Source of the DNA: Planctomycetota bacterium
Lineage (GTDB): Bacteria; Planctomycetota; OFTM77
Assembly (NCBI GenBank): GCA_029260795.1
Contig: JAJDCO010000001.1
Coordinates: 169,324 to 233,323 of the forward strand
DNA: 64,000 nucleotides
Reading direction: 5' to 3'
Below the pieces are notes generated by a model, which ran no database searches, was not told the DNA's origin, and saw only the letters and a list, made by a program, of their open reading frames with translations. Below are positions 8,405-17,612 of the stretch, one piece after another (position 1 is the first letter of the stretch; each line of letters opens with the position of its first letter). Made by a program: the position numbers and the translations under genes.

Positions 8405-11400
8405 TCACGGCAAGAACACGAACTCGTTCGCGTTGAAGAGGGCACGGCAGAACAGCGGGAGCCCGTGCTCCTCGATCAGTTTGACGGCTCCGCCGAGCTC
8501 GGTCTCGGTTGGCGGTCGCGAGAATGTGAGCTCGAACCCTCTTCGAGCTTGGTCATCGAATCGCCGCCCGACGTCTTCTCGGATACGATCGGCCAAGAAG
8601 CCGGCTTGCTCGATCACGAACGGGCTGTTGAGCAGGTTGAAGGCCTGGAGCGGCGTCGTCGACCGACTGCGCGTGGGACAGATCTGGGCGCCATCGGGAC
8701 AATCGAACGCCCCGAACGTCGCGTCCTGCTCCATGCGAACTTTCGTCTGATACACCATGCGACGCCAGTCCTCGGGACCGAAGCGCTCCTTGGCCTGATA
8801 GACGCGCACATAGTTCTCGTTCGGCTCGAAGGCGCTGAAGCCGGGGCCGCCTCGCGTGAGGTCGAGCTGACCGCTCACGGCCAGGATCGAGTCACGGATC
8901 GCTTCCGCTTCCAAGCGGCGAGGCGGGTATCGCCAGAGCAACCGACAATCGGCATCGTTCGCCAGCCCCGCGTCGTTCGGCTGACCGGCTTGGCGATAGG
9001 TGCTCGACAGGACGATGAGCCGATGCAGTGCCTTGAGGCTGCCGCTCTGCTCGAGCAGCGCGCGGGCGAGCCAGTCGAGAAGCTCGGGATGCGAAGGCTC
9101 GGTCCCCATGAATCCGAAGTCGCTCGGTGTCGCGACGAGGCCGCGCCCAAAGTGATAATGCCAGAGCCGATTGACGGCGACCCGCGCCACCAGGGGGTTC
9201 TCCGGATCGCACAGCCACTCGGCGAGCGCCGCGCGCCGCTCTTGCTCGCTCGCGGACTCGTCGAGCTCGACTCGCGCCGGCAGCACGGCCAAGGTCCTCG
9301 GTGCAATCGGCTCGCGCTCCTGCATGGGATCGCCGCGGTGCAGGCGATGGGTCGTCGGCGGTCTCTCGACGAACGTCCCGGCATAGACGAGTCGATCCGG
9401 CTGCAGGCCAGCACGTCGCTGCTCCAAACGCTCGATCAGCTCCTGCGTGAGCCGCGCTTCGGCGAGATCCTCCTCGCTCAGTCCTGCGCTCGAGAAGATC
9501 CCTCGCCCGCTGCCTCCTGACCGCCAAGGCAAGCGATCGTCCGACGAGCTGACGACCTGCCAGGCGCCGCCGTCCACCTGCACTTCGATGCGGTAGCCGA
9601 GGGCGAGCCGATCCGCGAAGCGCCGCTCGCGATCGCGGCCCCACACGATGCGATCGATCGAGGTGGTCTCCGGCAGCTCGATCTCGACCCAACCGCCGCC
9701 GACCTCGTTCGAGATCCAGCTCCGCGAGTTGCCATGGATCCCGTCGTTGACGTGGACGATCTTGTGGATGTCGGAGCTCGGATACTCGCTCGAGGCGCGG
9801 GGCACGGCGCCCGTCGCGGCGAGGGCGACGTTGCGATCCGTGCCGGACGCGTAGATCTCGAGCTCGTCGATGCAGGGCTCGACGCTGTTCGTTCGCGTGA
9901 CCGTGAACCGCACTCGCCTCGCCCGGACAGCAGGAATACGCTCGACGTTCCGGGCCCCATCGACCGCGCTCCGGAGCCGCGGTGCGGCGGGCGATGGCCG
10001 CTCTTCCGGCGCGGAGTCCTCTCGTTGGAGCACGAGCAGATCGGCGGTGACGGGAGCCTCGGTCTCCCCGGACCGGAGCACGATCCGACTCGAATCCGTC
10101 AGGGCATGCGCACCCGCGAACAGGAGCCCACTCCACTGCGAGCGCTCGGGCGTCTCGCCAGGCTGCCCTTCCCCGAAGCGTTGATCGACCTCGGCCAGCA
10201 GCGTCTGGTCCGAGCGAGTAATGAGATCTCCATCGCGATCGAGCCAGTAGGACGCATCCTTGGCGTGGCTGGCGTGGCCCGTGCCCCACGAGAGCCAGAT
10301 CCGATAGCGCCCGCTGACACGGGGTGACCACTCCATCAGGTCGGTGTCGACGCGCTTCGCCCAGTAGGTGTAGCTCTCACCCAGGTTCGGTAGCGATGCG
10401 CTCGCCGAGAGCTCGGTCGTTCCCGAGCGGCCGCTCGGCTCGACGAGCGCCTGCACCTCGGCGACGTGACGCCCCACCGACTGGCTGCCCGTGTCATCGA
10501 GCAGCAGCGTGTCGAGAGCGGGCCACGGATGAAAGCGATCGCTCCACTCGCGCAGCGAGGCGAGCGTGTCGTCGATCTGCCGGGCCTCGGTCTGACGGGC
10601 TTCGTGATCGCGTGAGCGCCAGGTCCGGTCTCCGTGCTGCACGCCTGCAAAGAAGGCGCGCAGGCCGTAGTAGTCCTTCTGCGAGACCGGGTCGAACTTG
10701 TGATCGTGACACTTGGCGCAGCCGACGGTCAGGCCGAGGAAGGTGCTGGCGGTCGTCGAGACCATGTCGTGAAGCTCGGCGTCCCGCTGGTTCTTGGTCA
10801 GCTCGATGTCCGGGCTCTTGACCGCGTCCCAGGAACCCGCCACGAGAAAGCCGGTGGCCGCATCGAGCCCTCGCACGTCTCCGGCGACCTGCTCGAAGAC
10901 GAAATCAAAGTACGACGTGTCCTCGTTGAACGACTCGATGACATAGTCTCGATAGGGCCACGCGTTGGTCCGCGGCGTGTTCACCTCGAAGCCGTGCGTC
11001 TCGGCGAAGCGGACCACGTCGAGCCAGTGACGCCCCCATCGCTCACCGTAGTGGGGCGAGGCGAGCAGCTCGTCGACGAGCCGCTCGAAGGCGTCCGGTC
11101 GCGAGTCTTCGAGGAAGGCGGCGACACGCTCGATCGTCGGAGGCAACCCCCAGAGATCGAGAGTCAGACGACGAATCAAGGTGCGACGATCGGCCTCGGG
11201 GGAGGGCTCGAGGTCGGCCTCCTCGAGCCGGGCGAGGATGAAGGCGTCGATCGCGTTGCGCGTCCACGCCGGATCCGAGACGGCCGGGGGCGCGGACGAG
11301 CCGATCGGCTCGAGTGACCCAGGGCGCTTCCGCTCGACGGTCGGCTCCGACTCCAACCGGAGATCGGGGCCCCGATGATCGCTCTCCGGCCACGGTGCTT

Positions 11401-11788
11401 CGGCTTCGAGCCAGCGCCTCAAGCTCTCGATCGCGCGATCGGAGAGCCGCCCCTTCGGCGGCATCTCCAGATCGACATCCTCGTAGGAGACGGCGCGCAG
11501 CAGAAGGCTTCGAGCGGGTGCCTTCAGATCGATCGCCGAGCCGCGCTCTCCTCCCTCGAGCAAGGCTGCTCGGCTGTCGAGCCGCAGACCCGACTTCGCC
11601 CGTCGAGGTCCATGACAACGGAGGCACTCCTTCTCGAGGATCGAATGCACGCCTTCGAGGAAGAGCTCGTCGAGTTCGGAGGCATGTTCCCGCTCTTCGG
11701 CCGGAGCCGATTGCGGAACCGCGCCGACGGAGGATCCGAGCAGCCCGAGGGCCCAGCAGACGGCGAGTTCTCGCGTTGGAATCCTCAT
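8405..11788 (-). CDS. PSD1 / planctomycete cytochrome c (PSCyt1-DUF1549-DUF1553) protein with discoidin-like insert
   Basis: 1127 residues with a hydrophobic signal segment at about 9-24. Domain order: a planctomycete-type cytochrome c domain with the haem motif CLRCH (Cys55, Cys58, His59) and LEMPPKG; DUF1549 from about 180 ([31 protein letters not shown]); a second haem-type CAKCH motif within [15 protein letters not shown]; a central beta-rich section resembling an F5/8 type C (discoidin) sugar-binding module (about 640-740); and DUF1553 at the C terminus ([21 protein letters not shown]). GGAGAG precedes the ATG. It is the upstream partner of the DUF1501 gene. Such proteins are thought to be periplasmic and linked to polysaccharide use; haem binding is inferred from CxxCH only. 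Confidence 0.92.
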   Translation of the reverse strand: MRIPTRELAVCWALGLLGSSVGAVPQSAPAEEREHASELDELFLEGVHSILEKECLRCHGPRRAKSGLRLDSRAALLEGGERGSAIDLKAPARSLLLRAVSYEDVDLEMPPKGRLSDRAIESLRRWLEAEAPWPESDHRGPDLRLESEPTVERKRPGSLEPIGSSAPPAVSDPAWTRNAIDAFILARLEEADLEPSPEADRRTLIRRLTLDLWGLPPTIERVAAFLEDSRPDAFERLVDELLASPHYGERWGRHWLDVVRFAETHGFEVNTPRTNAWPYRDYVIESFNEDTSYFDFVFEQVAGDVRGLDAATGFLVAGSWDAVKSPDIELTKNQRDAELHDMVSTTASTFLGLTVGCAKCHDHKFDPVSQKDYYGLRAFFAGVQHGDRTWRSRDHEARQTEARQIDDTLASLREWSDRFHPWPALDTLLLDDTGSQSVGRHVAEVQALVEPSGRSGTTELSASASLPNLGESYTYWAKRVDTDLMEWSPRVSGRYRIWLSWGTGHASHAKDASYWLDRDGDLITRSDQTLLAEVDQRFGEGQPGETPERSQWSGLLFAGAHALTDSSRIVLRSGETEAPVTADLLVLQREDSAPEERPSPAAPRLRSAVDGARNVERIPAVRARRVRFTVTRTNSVEPCIDELEIYASGTDRNVALAATGAVPRASSEYPSSDIHKIVHVNDGIHGNSRSWISNEVGGGWVEIELPETTSIDRIVWGRDRERRFADRLALGYRIEVQVDGGAWQVVSSSDDRLPWRSGGSGRGIFSSAGLSEEDLAEARLTQELIERLEQRRAGLQPDRLVYAGTFVERPPTTHRLHRGDPMQEREPIAPRTLAVLPARVELDESASEQERRAALAEWLCDPENPLVARVAVNRLWHYHFGRGLVATPSDFGFMGTEPSHPELLDWLARALLEQSGSLKALHRLIVLSSTYRQAGQPNDAGLANDADCRLLWRYPPRRLEAEAIRDSILAVSGQLDLTRGGPGFSAFEPNENYVRVYQAKERFGPEDWRRMVYQTKVRMEQDATFGAFDCPDGAQICPTRSRSTTPLQAFNLLNSPFVIEQAGFLADRIREDVGRRFDDQARRGFELTFSRPPTETELGGAVKLIEEHGLPLFCRALFNANEFVFLP

Positions 11789-11979
11789 GGTCTCTCCGAA
11801 CAGGCCTCGTCAGTCGATCTCTCGACAGGATACCGTATCGGGCACCGCCGTGGAGTGCCTCCCCGCTCATCGCGCACTCGTCGAGAGGAGTCGAACGGGG
11901 AGACGGCCGCTCGCGAGCTCGTCTCGGCGCGCGTCGTCGCCTCGAAGGACGTCCGCGGCTCCGACGGCTTCGACTCGGA

Positions 11980-12591
11980 TCACCCGACGGTGCTGCGGCC
12001 GGGCGTTGCTCGTGTCGCGCCGGGCTCGCGGCGGCCGCGCACTTCGAGGGGAGCCAATGCAATCTTCTCGAGGATGCGCTGGCGGCGGCGAATGGGCCAC
12101 CAGTCGAAGAGGAAGACGTGCAGCGGTCCCCACATCGACACCCAGCCGCTGATCGACAACCCCTCGCTGAGGATCTCGATGGCAGTCGTCGTGCCGAGAG
12201 TCGCCACCGCCTGACGAGCGGAGATACAGACGAAGAGGAACGTGAGGCCGATGACGAGCATGAGCCGGCCCTGACGAAAGAGCTGTCGGAGCTCGCTCGC
12301 CGCGACTCGAGCGCGATACTGGAAGTAGTTCCGGACGCTCTCCGGGAGGTTCAGCGCCTCGCTGGTGATCGCGACCGTCGCCGGAACGTGCACGACGATC
12401 TTGAGAGGCGCCTTCTGGGGAAACTCCTGAAACGCGCCGACCAAGTACCGCTCGGCCTCCTCGTCGAGGTCGCGGCGAAGGAAAGGTGAAGGATCGAAGG
12501 AGTTGAAGAGCTCCTCGACCCGGTCGAGCTCGATCTCGACCAGAGTCGTGTCCTGCTCGCGACGGTAGAGAGTCACGGACCGCTGGTTCAT
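11980..12591 (-). CDS. Small membrane protein of unknown function
   Basis: 203 residues from the ATG at 12591, chosen because AAGGGG lies four bases upstream; an in-frame ATG at 12618 has no such site. The N-terminal ~105 residues look soluble (LVEIELDRVEELFNSFDPSP). Two hydrophobic stretches follow at about 108-127 (LMLVIGLTFLFVCISA) and 148-165 (WVSMWGPLHVFLFDWWP), then a basic tail (RRRQR). I do not recognise the family. It lies 68 bases after trmB on the same strand and may be the last gene of the ArsR-TrmB unit. Confidence 0.72.
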   Translation of the reverse strand: MNQRSVTLYRREQDTTLVEIELDRVEELFNSFDPSPFLRRDLDEEAERYLVGAFQEFPQKAPLKIVVHVPATVAITSEALNLPESVRNYFQYRARVAASELRQLFRQGRLMLVIGLTFLFVCISARQAVATLGTTTAIEILSEGLSISGWVSMWGPLHVFLFDWWPIRRRQRILEKIALAPLEVRGRREPGATRATPGRSTVG

Positions 12592-12659
12592 CGCCCCTTG
12601 CTTTCGAGCTCCCGACATCGTTAGGCACGCGCGAGCCCACACACCGAGAACGGCAAGTG

Positions 12660-13349
12660 TCACTCGCCCGGAGCGGGATCTCCGGTGAGGGACCTCGCCT
12701 CGAGACAACGAATCGGCGCGTCGATGCGACGGAACATCGTCTCGAACTCGGTCTGAATATTGTCCTCTGCCCACCGGCTGTCGTCGAGGTTCTCGGTCCA
12801 TTCGAGCAGGTCGAAATCGGAGTGGTCGGCGAGGGTGGTGCGGACCTGATCGAAGTAACCGGGGTGATCGGTCTTGAGCCGAAACAGACCGGCCGGAACG
12901 AGGGCACGGTGAATGAGCCGGAGGTTGTCGGCTCCGAGAAGCCGGCGCTCGCGGTAGCGACCGTCGTTCCACGGCTCGGGGAAGTTGACGTGGATGACGT
13001 CCATCGAATGGGGCGGTAAGAACTCGAGCAGCCGCTCGGCGGAGGTCCGCAGCACGAGCACATTGCCCAGTCCGGCTCGAGCGGCCTTGAGTGCGGTCTT
13101 GTAGGTTCGTTTGAACCGCAGCTCGAAGCCGAGGTGCAGCACGTCAGGCGCCCGGGCGGCGCAGGCGATGAGATGGTTCCCCGAGCCGCAGCCCAGCTCA
13201 CAAACGAATCGATCGTACTCGCCGAGCCGCTTCTCCAGGAGATCGCGACCGCTGGCGTCGATCTCGTCGCCGATGAACGGCAGGATGTGATCGGGGTACT
13301 CGTGCAGCTTGACGACGTAGGGATTGATCGAAGGCAGGTATCGCTTCAT
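12660..13349 (-). CDS. trmB: tRNA (guanine-N7)-methyltransferase
   Basis: 229 residues, cytoplasmic. It methylates G46 in the variable loop of tRNAs using S-adenosylmethionine. Visible motifs are the cofactor loop CELGCGSGNHL (residues 50-60), the following acidic strand HLGFELRFKR, the catalytic segment VNFPEPWNDGRYRERRL (the family usually reads PDPW) and the C-terminal TEFETMF close to the conserved TxYE. Length is normal for the family. The start codon lies five bases after the stop of the upstream ArsR-like gene, so the two are translated from one mRNA. Confidence 0.87.
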   Translation of the reverse strand: MKRYLPSINPYVVKLHEYPDHILPFIGDEIDASGRDLLEKRLGEYDRFVCELGCGSGNHLIACAARAPDVLHLGFELRFKRTYKTALKAARAGLGNVLVLRTSAERLLEFLPPHSMDVIHVNFPEPWNDGRYRERRLLGADNLRLIHRALVPAGLFRLKTDHPGYFDQVRTTLADHSDFDLLEWTENLDDSRWAEDNIQTEFETMFRRIDAPIRCLEARSLTGDPAPGE

Positions 13350-13354
13350 CGCTC

Positions 13355-13975
13355 TCAGCCCGACTCCTCGTCCGTGGGAATGTCGGCCCGAGAGCTGGGA
13401 GCCAGGGGAACGAGCGCGAACGTGAAGGCTTGGAGCCGGCCCCGACGCTCATTGCGACCGCGCTCGAAGATGTCACCGATCCGCTCGAGCAGATCGTGGA
13501 CCTCGAGGGCGTCGGCCGTCGTGAGCCAGCCCTTCATGCGGCCGGCGGAGGTGTTGCGATCGGAGCCCTCGAACGAGCACCGCTCGCCCTCGAGCGCTTC
13601 GCGGAGATCCCGATCGGTGAGTCGCAACACGGCCGCGATCGTCCGGGCGATGACGTCCGGCGAAGCGCCTTTCACGCGCAGTGGTCTTCCCACCACGTCG
13701 AAGATGGCCTCGTCCCGCCGTCCCGTCCGCCGACGATCGGTCTCGATGACCAGCCCGACCTCGACCAGGCGGCGAATGTGGTAGTAGAGCGAGTCCGCCG
13801 CCCGACCGAGCCAGCCTGCCACTTCGGCGATCGACGCCGGACCGCTGGCCTGCAAGACATCGACGATCTCCTGGCGGACCGGTGACGTCAGCGACTCCAG
13901 CTGATCCCGCCGTCCCACGAGGTATGGGTGCCGATCCTCCGGCCCTCGACGCTCTTCATTCGAATCCCGGTTCAT
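13355..13975 (-). CDS. ArsR-like winged-helix transcriptional regulator
   Basis: 206 residues. Residues about 25-85 form a helix-turn-helix: LTSPVRQEIVDVLQ, then SIAEVAGWLGRAADSLYYHI (recognition helix) and a wing LVIETDRRRTGRRDEAIF. This is the HTH_20/ArsR pattern. No metal-binding cysteine pair is evident, so the signal is unknown. The second half is predicted helical. It is the first gene of a minus-strand unit with trmB and the membrane protein; autoregulation is plausible but no operator was identified. Confidence 0.78.
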   Translation of the reverse strand: MNRDSNEERRGPEDRHPYLVGRRDQLESLTSPVRQEIVDVLQASGPASIAEVAGWLGRAADSLYYHIRRLVEVGLVIETDRRRTGRRDEAIFDVVGRPLRVKGASPDVIARTIAAVLRLTDRDLREALEGERCSFEGSDRNTSAGRMKGWLTTADALEVHDLLERIGDIFERGRNERRGRLQAFTFALVPLAPSSRADIPTDEESG

Positions 13976-14211
13976 CGCCTCAGGATTGTCGGAACGAACT
14001 CGATTGGCAAGGCTCCATCATTCGAGCACTGCCCCGTCCCGACTCGAGCCCAGACTTCGAATAGGGGAATCTGGGGAGCAGGGCATGAGGAAGCCGGGTC
14101 CCGAGGTTGCCTCTGGCCCTTGGCCAGGCTCTCTGAGAAGCTATCAGGCGTCCAATGCACACGGCCTTTTCGCAACTCCCCGGCTCGAGAAACGCACGAG
14201 GAATCGAGATC

Positions 14212-14898
14212 ATGAACGCTCGCCACTGGCTCCTGATTGCAGCACTGTTCCTGGGCGCCTGTCAGTCGTCCGACGAGACCGGCACCGACAAGTCCAGCGA
14301 AGAAGCCAAGGTCGACCAGACCAAAGCTGGGAAGTCGGCTGATGGCGATGGCCTCGCCGCACCCAAGGACCCGATCGACGATCCCGAGTCGAATCTCGCC
14401 CCACCCATCTCAGAAACCTCGCCCCTCATGACGGACGAGATCGCCTCCTACACGTGCGGTCAGATCCGAAACGTCCACACGTATCAGGGTCTCGTTTTCG
14501 GGGGCCAACCTTCGCCAGAGGACTTTCAGCTCGTCAAGGCCGCCGGCGTCCGCACCGTCTTCAATCTGCGGCCCGCCAGCGAGATTCAGGACTTCGACGA
14601 GCAGCAGGTCGTCACCGAGCTCGGCCTGGAGTATGTCTCGCTGCCCTTCGCCGGTCCCGACCAGCTCACGGACGAGGTCTTCGATCGCTCTCGTGAGATC
14701 CTCGCGACCGTGAAGCGTCCCGCCCTGTTCCACTGCGGGTCGGCCAACCGCGTCGGCGCTCTCTGGCTGCCCTATCGCGTCCTGAACGACGGCTTGTCCC
14801 TCGAGGACGCCTTGGCCGAGGCCAAGACCATCGGCCTGCGCTCCCCGGGATACGAGGAGAAGGCGCTGGATTACATCGAGCGCAAGAAGAACGACTGA
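14212..14898 (+). CDS. Lipoprotein with dual-specificity-type (BLH/DUF442-like) phosphatase domain
   Basis: 228 residues from the ATG at 14212, which has AGGA upstream and begins a lipoprotein signal ending in the lipobox LGAC (Cys17). A charged linker (about 18-75) leads to a phosphatase domain: VFGGQPSPEDFQLVKAAGV and TVFNLRPASE are typical opening segments, and LFHCGSANRVGALW carries the active-site loop with Cys175 and Arg180. The loop is C-x4-R, as in the beta-lactamase-hydrolase/DUF442 group, not the classical C-x5-R. It is predicted to be membrane-anchored outside the cytoplasm. Substrate unknown. A Ser/Thr kinase gene lies next door on the opposite strand, but a functional link is speculative. 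Confidence 0.78.
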   Translation: MNARHWLLIAALFLGACQSSDETGTDKSSEEAKVDQTKAGKSADGDGLAAPKDPIDDPESNLAPPISETSPLMTDEIASYTCGQIRNVHTYQGLVFGGQPSPEDFQLVKAAGVRTVFNLRPASEIQDFDEQQVVTELGLEYVSLPFAGPDQLTDEVFDRSREILATVKRPALFHCGSANRVGALWLPYRVLNDGLSLEDALAEAKTIGLRSPGYEEKALDYIERKKND

Positions 14899-14916
14899 GT
14901 CGAGTGGATCCTCGGA

Positions 14917-14938
14917 CGGCGCCCCTCCGAGGGCGCCG
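14917..14938 (+). terminator. GC-rich hairpin after the lipoprotein phosphatase gene
   Basis: CGGCGCCC (14917-14924) pairs with GGGCGCCG (14931-14938) around a six-base loop, 19 bases after the stop codon. There is no T run, so termination is plausible but not certain. Confidence 0.45.
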
Positions 14939-15213
14939 CCCCGAATGGACCTCGGATCGAAACTACGTCCGAATCGGAGGGCGGACTTCAGTCCGCTGCG
15001 AGGTCGAACGCCCCCCATCGCGCGATCGAACGGCCACGAACGATCGATGCTTCGACCGGCTGCCTCGAACGCGCGGGGCCCTCGACGGGTGAACGACTTT
15101 CGCGAGCTCACGCGCAGTCGAATGCCCTCCCACCCGAATGAATTCGGGCCTCCGAGGGGACGGGCTCCGAGGGGACGGGCTCCGAGATCCCGGCTTCAGC
15201 AGAACGGTCCGCC
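14939..15213. repeat. Two-hairpin dispersed element (copy 1)
   Basis: No gene is supported between the convergent phosphatase and kinase genes. The stretch holds GCGGACTTCAGTCCGC (14981-14996, 7-bp stem) and CCCGAATGAATTCGGG (15133-15148, 7-bp stem), followed by repeated GGGGACGGGCTCCGA. Both hairpins occur as exact reverse complements at 63743-63826. Confidence 0.7.
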
Positions 15214-16515
15214 TTACCGGCTGACCAGGCGCTTCGTGCACCAGGGACAGCAGCGCCAGTCGTCTTTCGTGACGCTCCAGCCGCATTGGCCGCAGCGATG
15301 CGGCAGCTCGGGAGCTCGCCACACCTGCCTCACCTTACGAGAGCACCACGGGCAGTAGCGCATCCAGGGCATGAGCTCCTTGCGGGTGCACTGGCGATTG
15401 GAGCAGCGGCTGCCGGGCCGATAGCGTGGATCCGAGTACTCTCGTGTGGTCGAAGGACCGATAGCGGCCCCGTGGCACCAAGCGCAGAAGCGCCAATCCG
15501 ACTTCACGCCGCGGAGGCATCTCGGGCAGTGTCGGGGGAACTTGATCGTGCCGCGGTGGCGCGGGCGTGCGGCCCGACACCAGGGGCAGGCGAGCATCGT
15601 CTCGGAGACGGGACCCTCACAGCGCTCGCAGGTGTGGTTCGTCTCGAGCACCTTTTTGAAGCGGCGCTGAAACTCCCGCCACCGAACGACGCGCCAATTG
15701 TTGCGACGTGTCGCCGGAGTGGTGCGCGCTGCCCGGCGCCGGCGCGGCTTCGGAAGCTGGGCGGCCATCTGCTCGATGTCGCGAAAGCGGCGGCGAGCGT
15801 CGATCGAAAGGGCACGCCGGAGCCACGGCTCCAGCTCGGGTGCCCGCCGGCGAAGCCGATCGATGCCCTTCGGAGGCCAGTCGTAGGGCCACTCGGGGAG
15901 CTTTCCGGTGAACATGCGGTAGATCACGAGTGCCAGCGAGAAGACATCCGAGCGCAGGGACGGCTTGCCGAGAGCCTGCTCGGGCGCGACGAAGCCGAGC
16001 GTTCCCGATCCCGACCCCGAGCGGGTGCGCTTCAAGCGCTCGCGGGCTAGCCCGAAGTCACCCAGGCGGAGGAGGTCGGTACCAAAGAGGATGAAGTTCT
16101 CGGGCTTCACGTCGCAGTGGACCACCTTGCGACTGTGGGCGTAGGCGAGGCCGACGAGCATCTGCCCCATGAATCGAAGCGCCATTTGAGTGGTCAAGCG
16201 GCGGCCCAGGCGCTCGTGGAGTGACTCGTCTCCCAGGGGCGTCGCAATCACGAGGCGCCCATCGATCACATCGGCCGACTTGACGGGCAGGATGTGCGGA
16301 TGGTCGAGCCGCGCGGTGATCCGCACCTCCCGGAGATAGGCTGCGAACAGCGAGTCGGAGGTGCTCTCGATGGCGGGGATCTTCAGGGCGACCGAGACTT
16401 GCTCGAGCGTATCGCGAGCCTGATAGACTTGCGCAAAGCCGCCTTCGGCGATTCGCCGGACGATGCGGTACTTGCCGAGGCGTTGGTTTCGACGGAGGCG
16501 TCGGCGGGACGTCAC
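15214..16515 (-). CDS. Ser/Thr protein kinase with four C-terminal zinc ribbons
   Basis: 433 residues without a membrane segment, so probably cytosolic, unlike most PknB-type kinases. Residues about 15-270 are a Hanks-type kinase: AEGGFAQVY nucleotide loop, VALKIP with Lys45, HCDVKPEN with catalytic Asp135 and Asn140, GDFGLA with Asp153, and VAPEQA. The usual HRD arginine is Cys134, so it is a non-RD kinase and may not need activation-loop phosphorylation. After a basic linker rich in Arg, residues about 305-431 hold repeated Cys-x2-Cys pairs (CERC..CPWC, CPRC..CAWC, CSNRQC..CPWC, CGQC..CPWC), enough for four zinc ribbons that may bind nucleic acid or partner proteins. Targets are unknown. 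Confidence 0.87.
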   Translation of the reverse strand: MTSRRRLRRNQRLGKYRIVRRIAEGGFAQVYQARDTLEQVSVALKIPAIESTSDSLFAAYLREVRITARLDHPHILPVKSADVIDGRLVIATPLGDESLHERLGRRLTTQMALRFMGQMLVGLAYAHSRKVVHCDVKPENFILFGTDLLRLGDFGLARERLKRTRSGSGSGTLGFVAPEQALGKPSLRSDVFSLALVIYRMFTGKLPEWPYDWPPKGIDRLRRRAPELEPWLRRALSIDARRRFRDIEQMAAQLPKPRRRRAARTTPATRRNNWRVVRWREFQRRFKKVLETNHTCERCEGPVSETMLACPWCRAARPRHRGTIKFPRHCPRCLRGVKSDWRFCAWCHGAAIGPSTTREYSDPRYRPGSRCSNRQCTRKELMPWMRYCPWCSRKVRQVWRAPELPHRCGQCGWSVTKDDWRCCPWCTKRLVSR

Positions 16516-16673
16516 GCGAGTTTCCCAGGGTCGAGCGATAGGCGAGCGGCTCAGAGCATAGCAAGCCGTATCGAGATTCTCACGCCCGCTTCGGGAACTC
16601 TGCGCGATGCTCCGGGCTGCGGCCCCTCTCAGCCCAGATTCGCGACTCTCGCCGCCACCACGAGTTGATCAAA

Positions 16674-17555
16674 TCAATCCTCGCTGGCGCGCTTCTGCCA
16701 ATAGCCGGCGCAGTCCGATTCTCGACCACGCACGACGCGCTTGCCCTCCAGCGGCCCGCGGCCCTCGGTCACGACGGTACATTGGCCACGGCCCTCGTCA
16801 CGCTCGAAGTAGAGGACGACCCAATCGTTGGTCTTGCCGAGCTCGTGGGCTTGGCCCGTGTTCGAAAACATCACCGTGAACGCCCAGTCGTCGCGCTCGA
16901 CGTTGAAGATCGGTAGCCAGGCCTTGCCCTCGGGGTTGAAGCGTTTGGGAGCGATCTGCGGCAGCTCGCCGGCTCCCGCCCGCTGCCGATACTCGGCGTC
17001 GATTCTCATCAGCAGCTCGATCGACGGCGGCACGACAGAGGGTTGCGACCCCCGCTCGTGAGCGCGCCGCGTGGCTTCGCGACCCAACCGCCCCGTCAGA
17101 GCTTCGCGCACGCCCCGGACGCGCCGCTCCCCAAAGCCCGGCACCTCGTCCAAGCGGCCGTCATGGGCGGCGATCTCGAGCTCCTCGAGCGTGTGGATTC
17201 CGAGCGTCTCGACGATCTTCTCGGCCAGGTCGGCTCCGATCCCGGGCACCGTGACGAAGAGGTCGGCCGAAGACACCTCCGACTCGAGTTTTTTCAGGAA
17301 GCCGAGCCGCCCGGAGTCGACAACCTCGTGGATCGCCGCGGCGATCGACTTGCCGATGCCCGGCAGCTTCACCAGCCCGGGCTCGCCATCTCGCTCCAAG
17401 ATATCGGCCAGCGGCTCGACCGTCTCGCGAGCCGTGCGCGCCGCGTTCCGCCAAGCGCGCACGCGAAAGCCGTCCTTGCCCTCGATGTCGAGGAGGTCGG
17501 CCACCCGATCCAGCACGTCGGCGATGTCGTCGTTGTCGAGGCGATTTCGGCCCAT
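16674..17555 (-). CDS. Helix-hairpin-helix protein resembling the N-terminal part of PolX
   Basis: 293 residues. The first ~155 residues match the 8-kDa-like and HhH region of X-family DNA polymerases: DIADVLDRVADLLDIEGKDG and FRVRAWRNAAR, then three helix-hairpin-helix motifs around LPGIGKSIAAAI (64-75), VPGIGADLAEKIV (103-115) and VPGFGERRVRGVR (138-150). The polymerase palm and PHP nuclease domains of PolX are absent. The C-terminal ~110 residues (WLPIFNVERDDWAFTVMFSN, NDWVVLYFERD) form a beta-rich domain I cannot name. Likely a DNA-binding protein, perhaps in repair. It follows the alpha/beta hydrolase gene by 57 bases on the same strand. Confidence 0.82.
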   Translation of the reverse strand: MGRNRLDNDDIADVLDRVADLLDIEGKDGFRVRAWRNAARTARETVEPLADILERDGEPGLVKLPGIGKSIAAAIHEVVDSGRLGFLKKLESEVSSADLFVTVPGIGADLAEKIVETLGIHTLEELEIAAHDGRLDEVPGFGERRVRGVREALTGRLGREATRRAHERGSQPSVVPPSIELLMRIDAEYRQRAGAGELPQIAPKRFNPEGKAWLPIFNVERDDWAFTVMFSNTGQAHELGKTNDWVVLYFERDEGRGQCTVVTEGRGPLEGKRVVRGRESDCAGYWQKRASED

Positions 17556-17612
17556 GTCAGTTCTCCGTGAGCCGAGATCGTAGAAGCCGAAGCGATCGCG
17601 GGCAAGGGCAGC

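Noticed and set aside
14110..14160. Promoter-like TTGGCC ... TATCAG pair before the lipoprotein phosphatase
   Set aside because: The match to -35/-10 boxes is weak and promoter consensus in this phylum is uncertain, so it cannot be supported from sequence alone.
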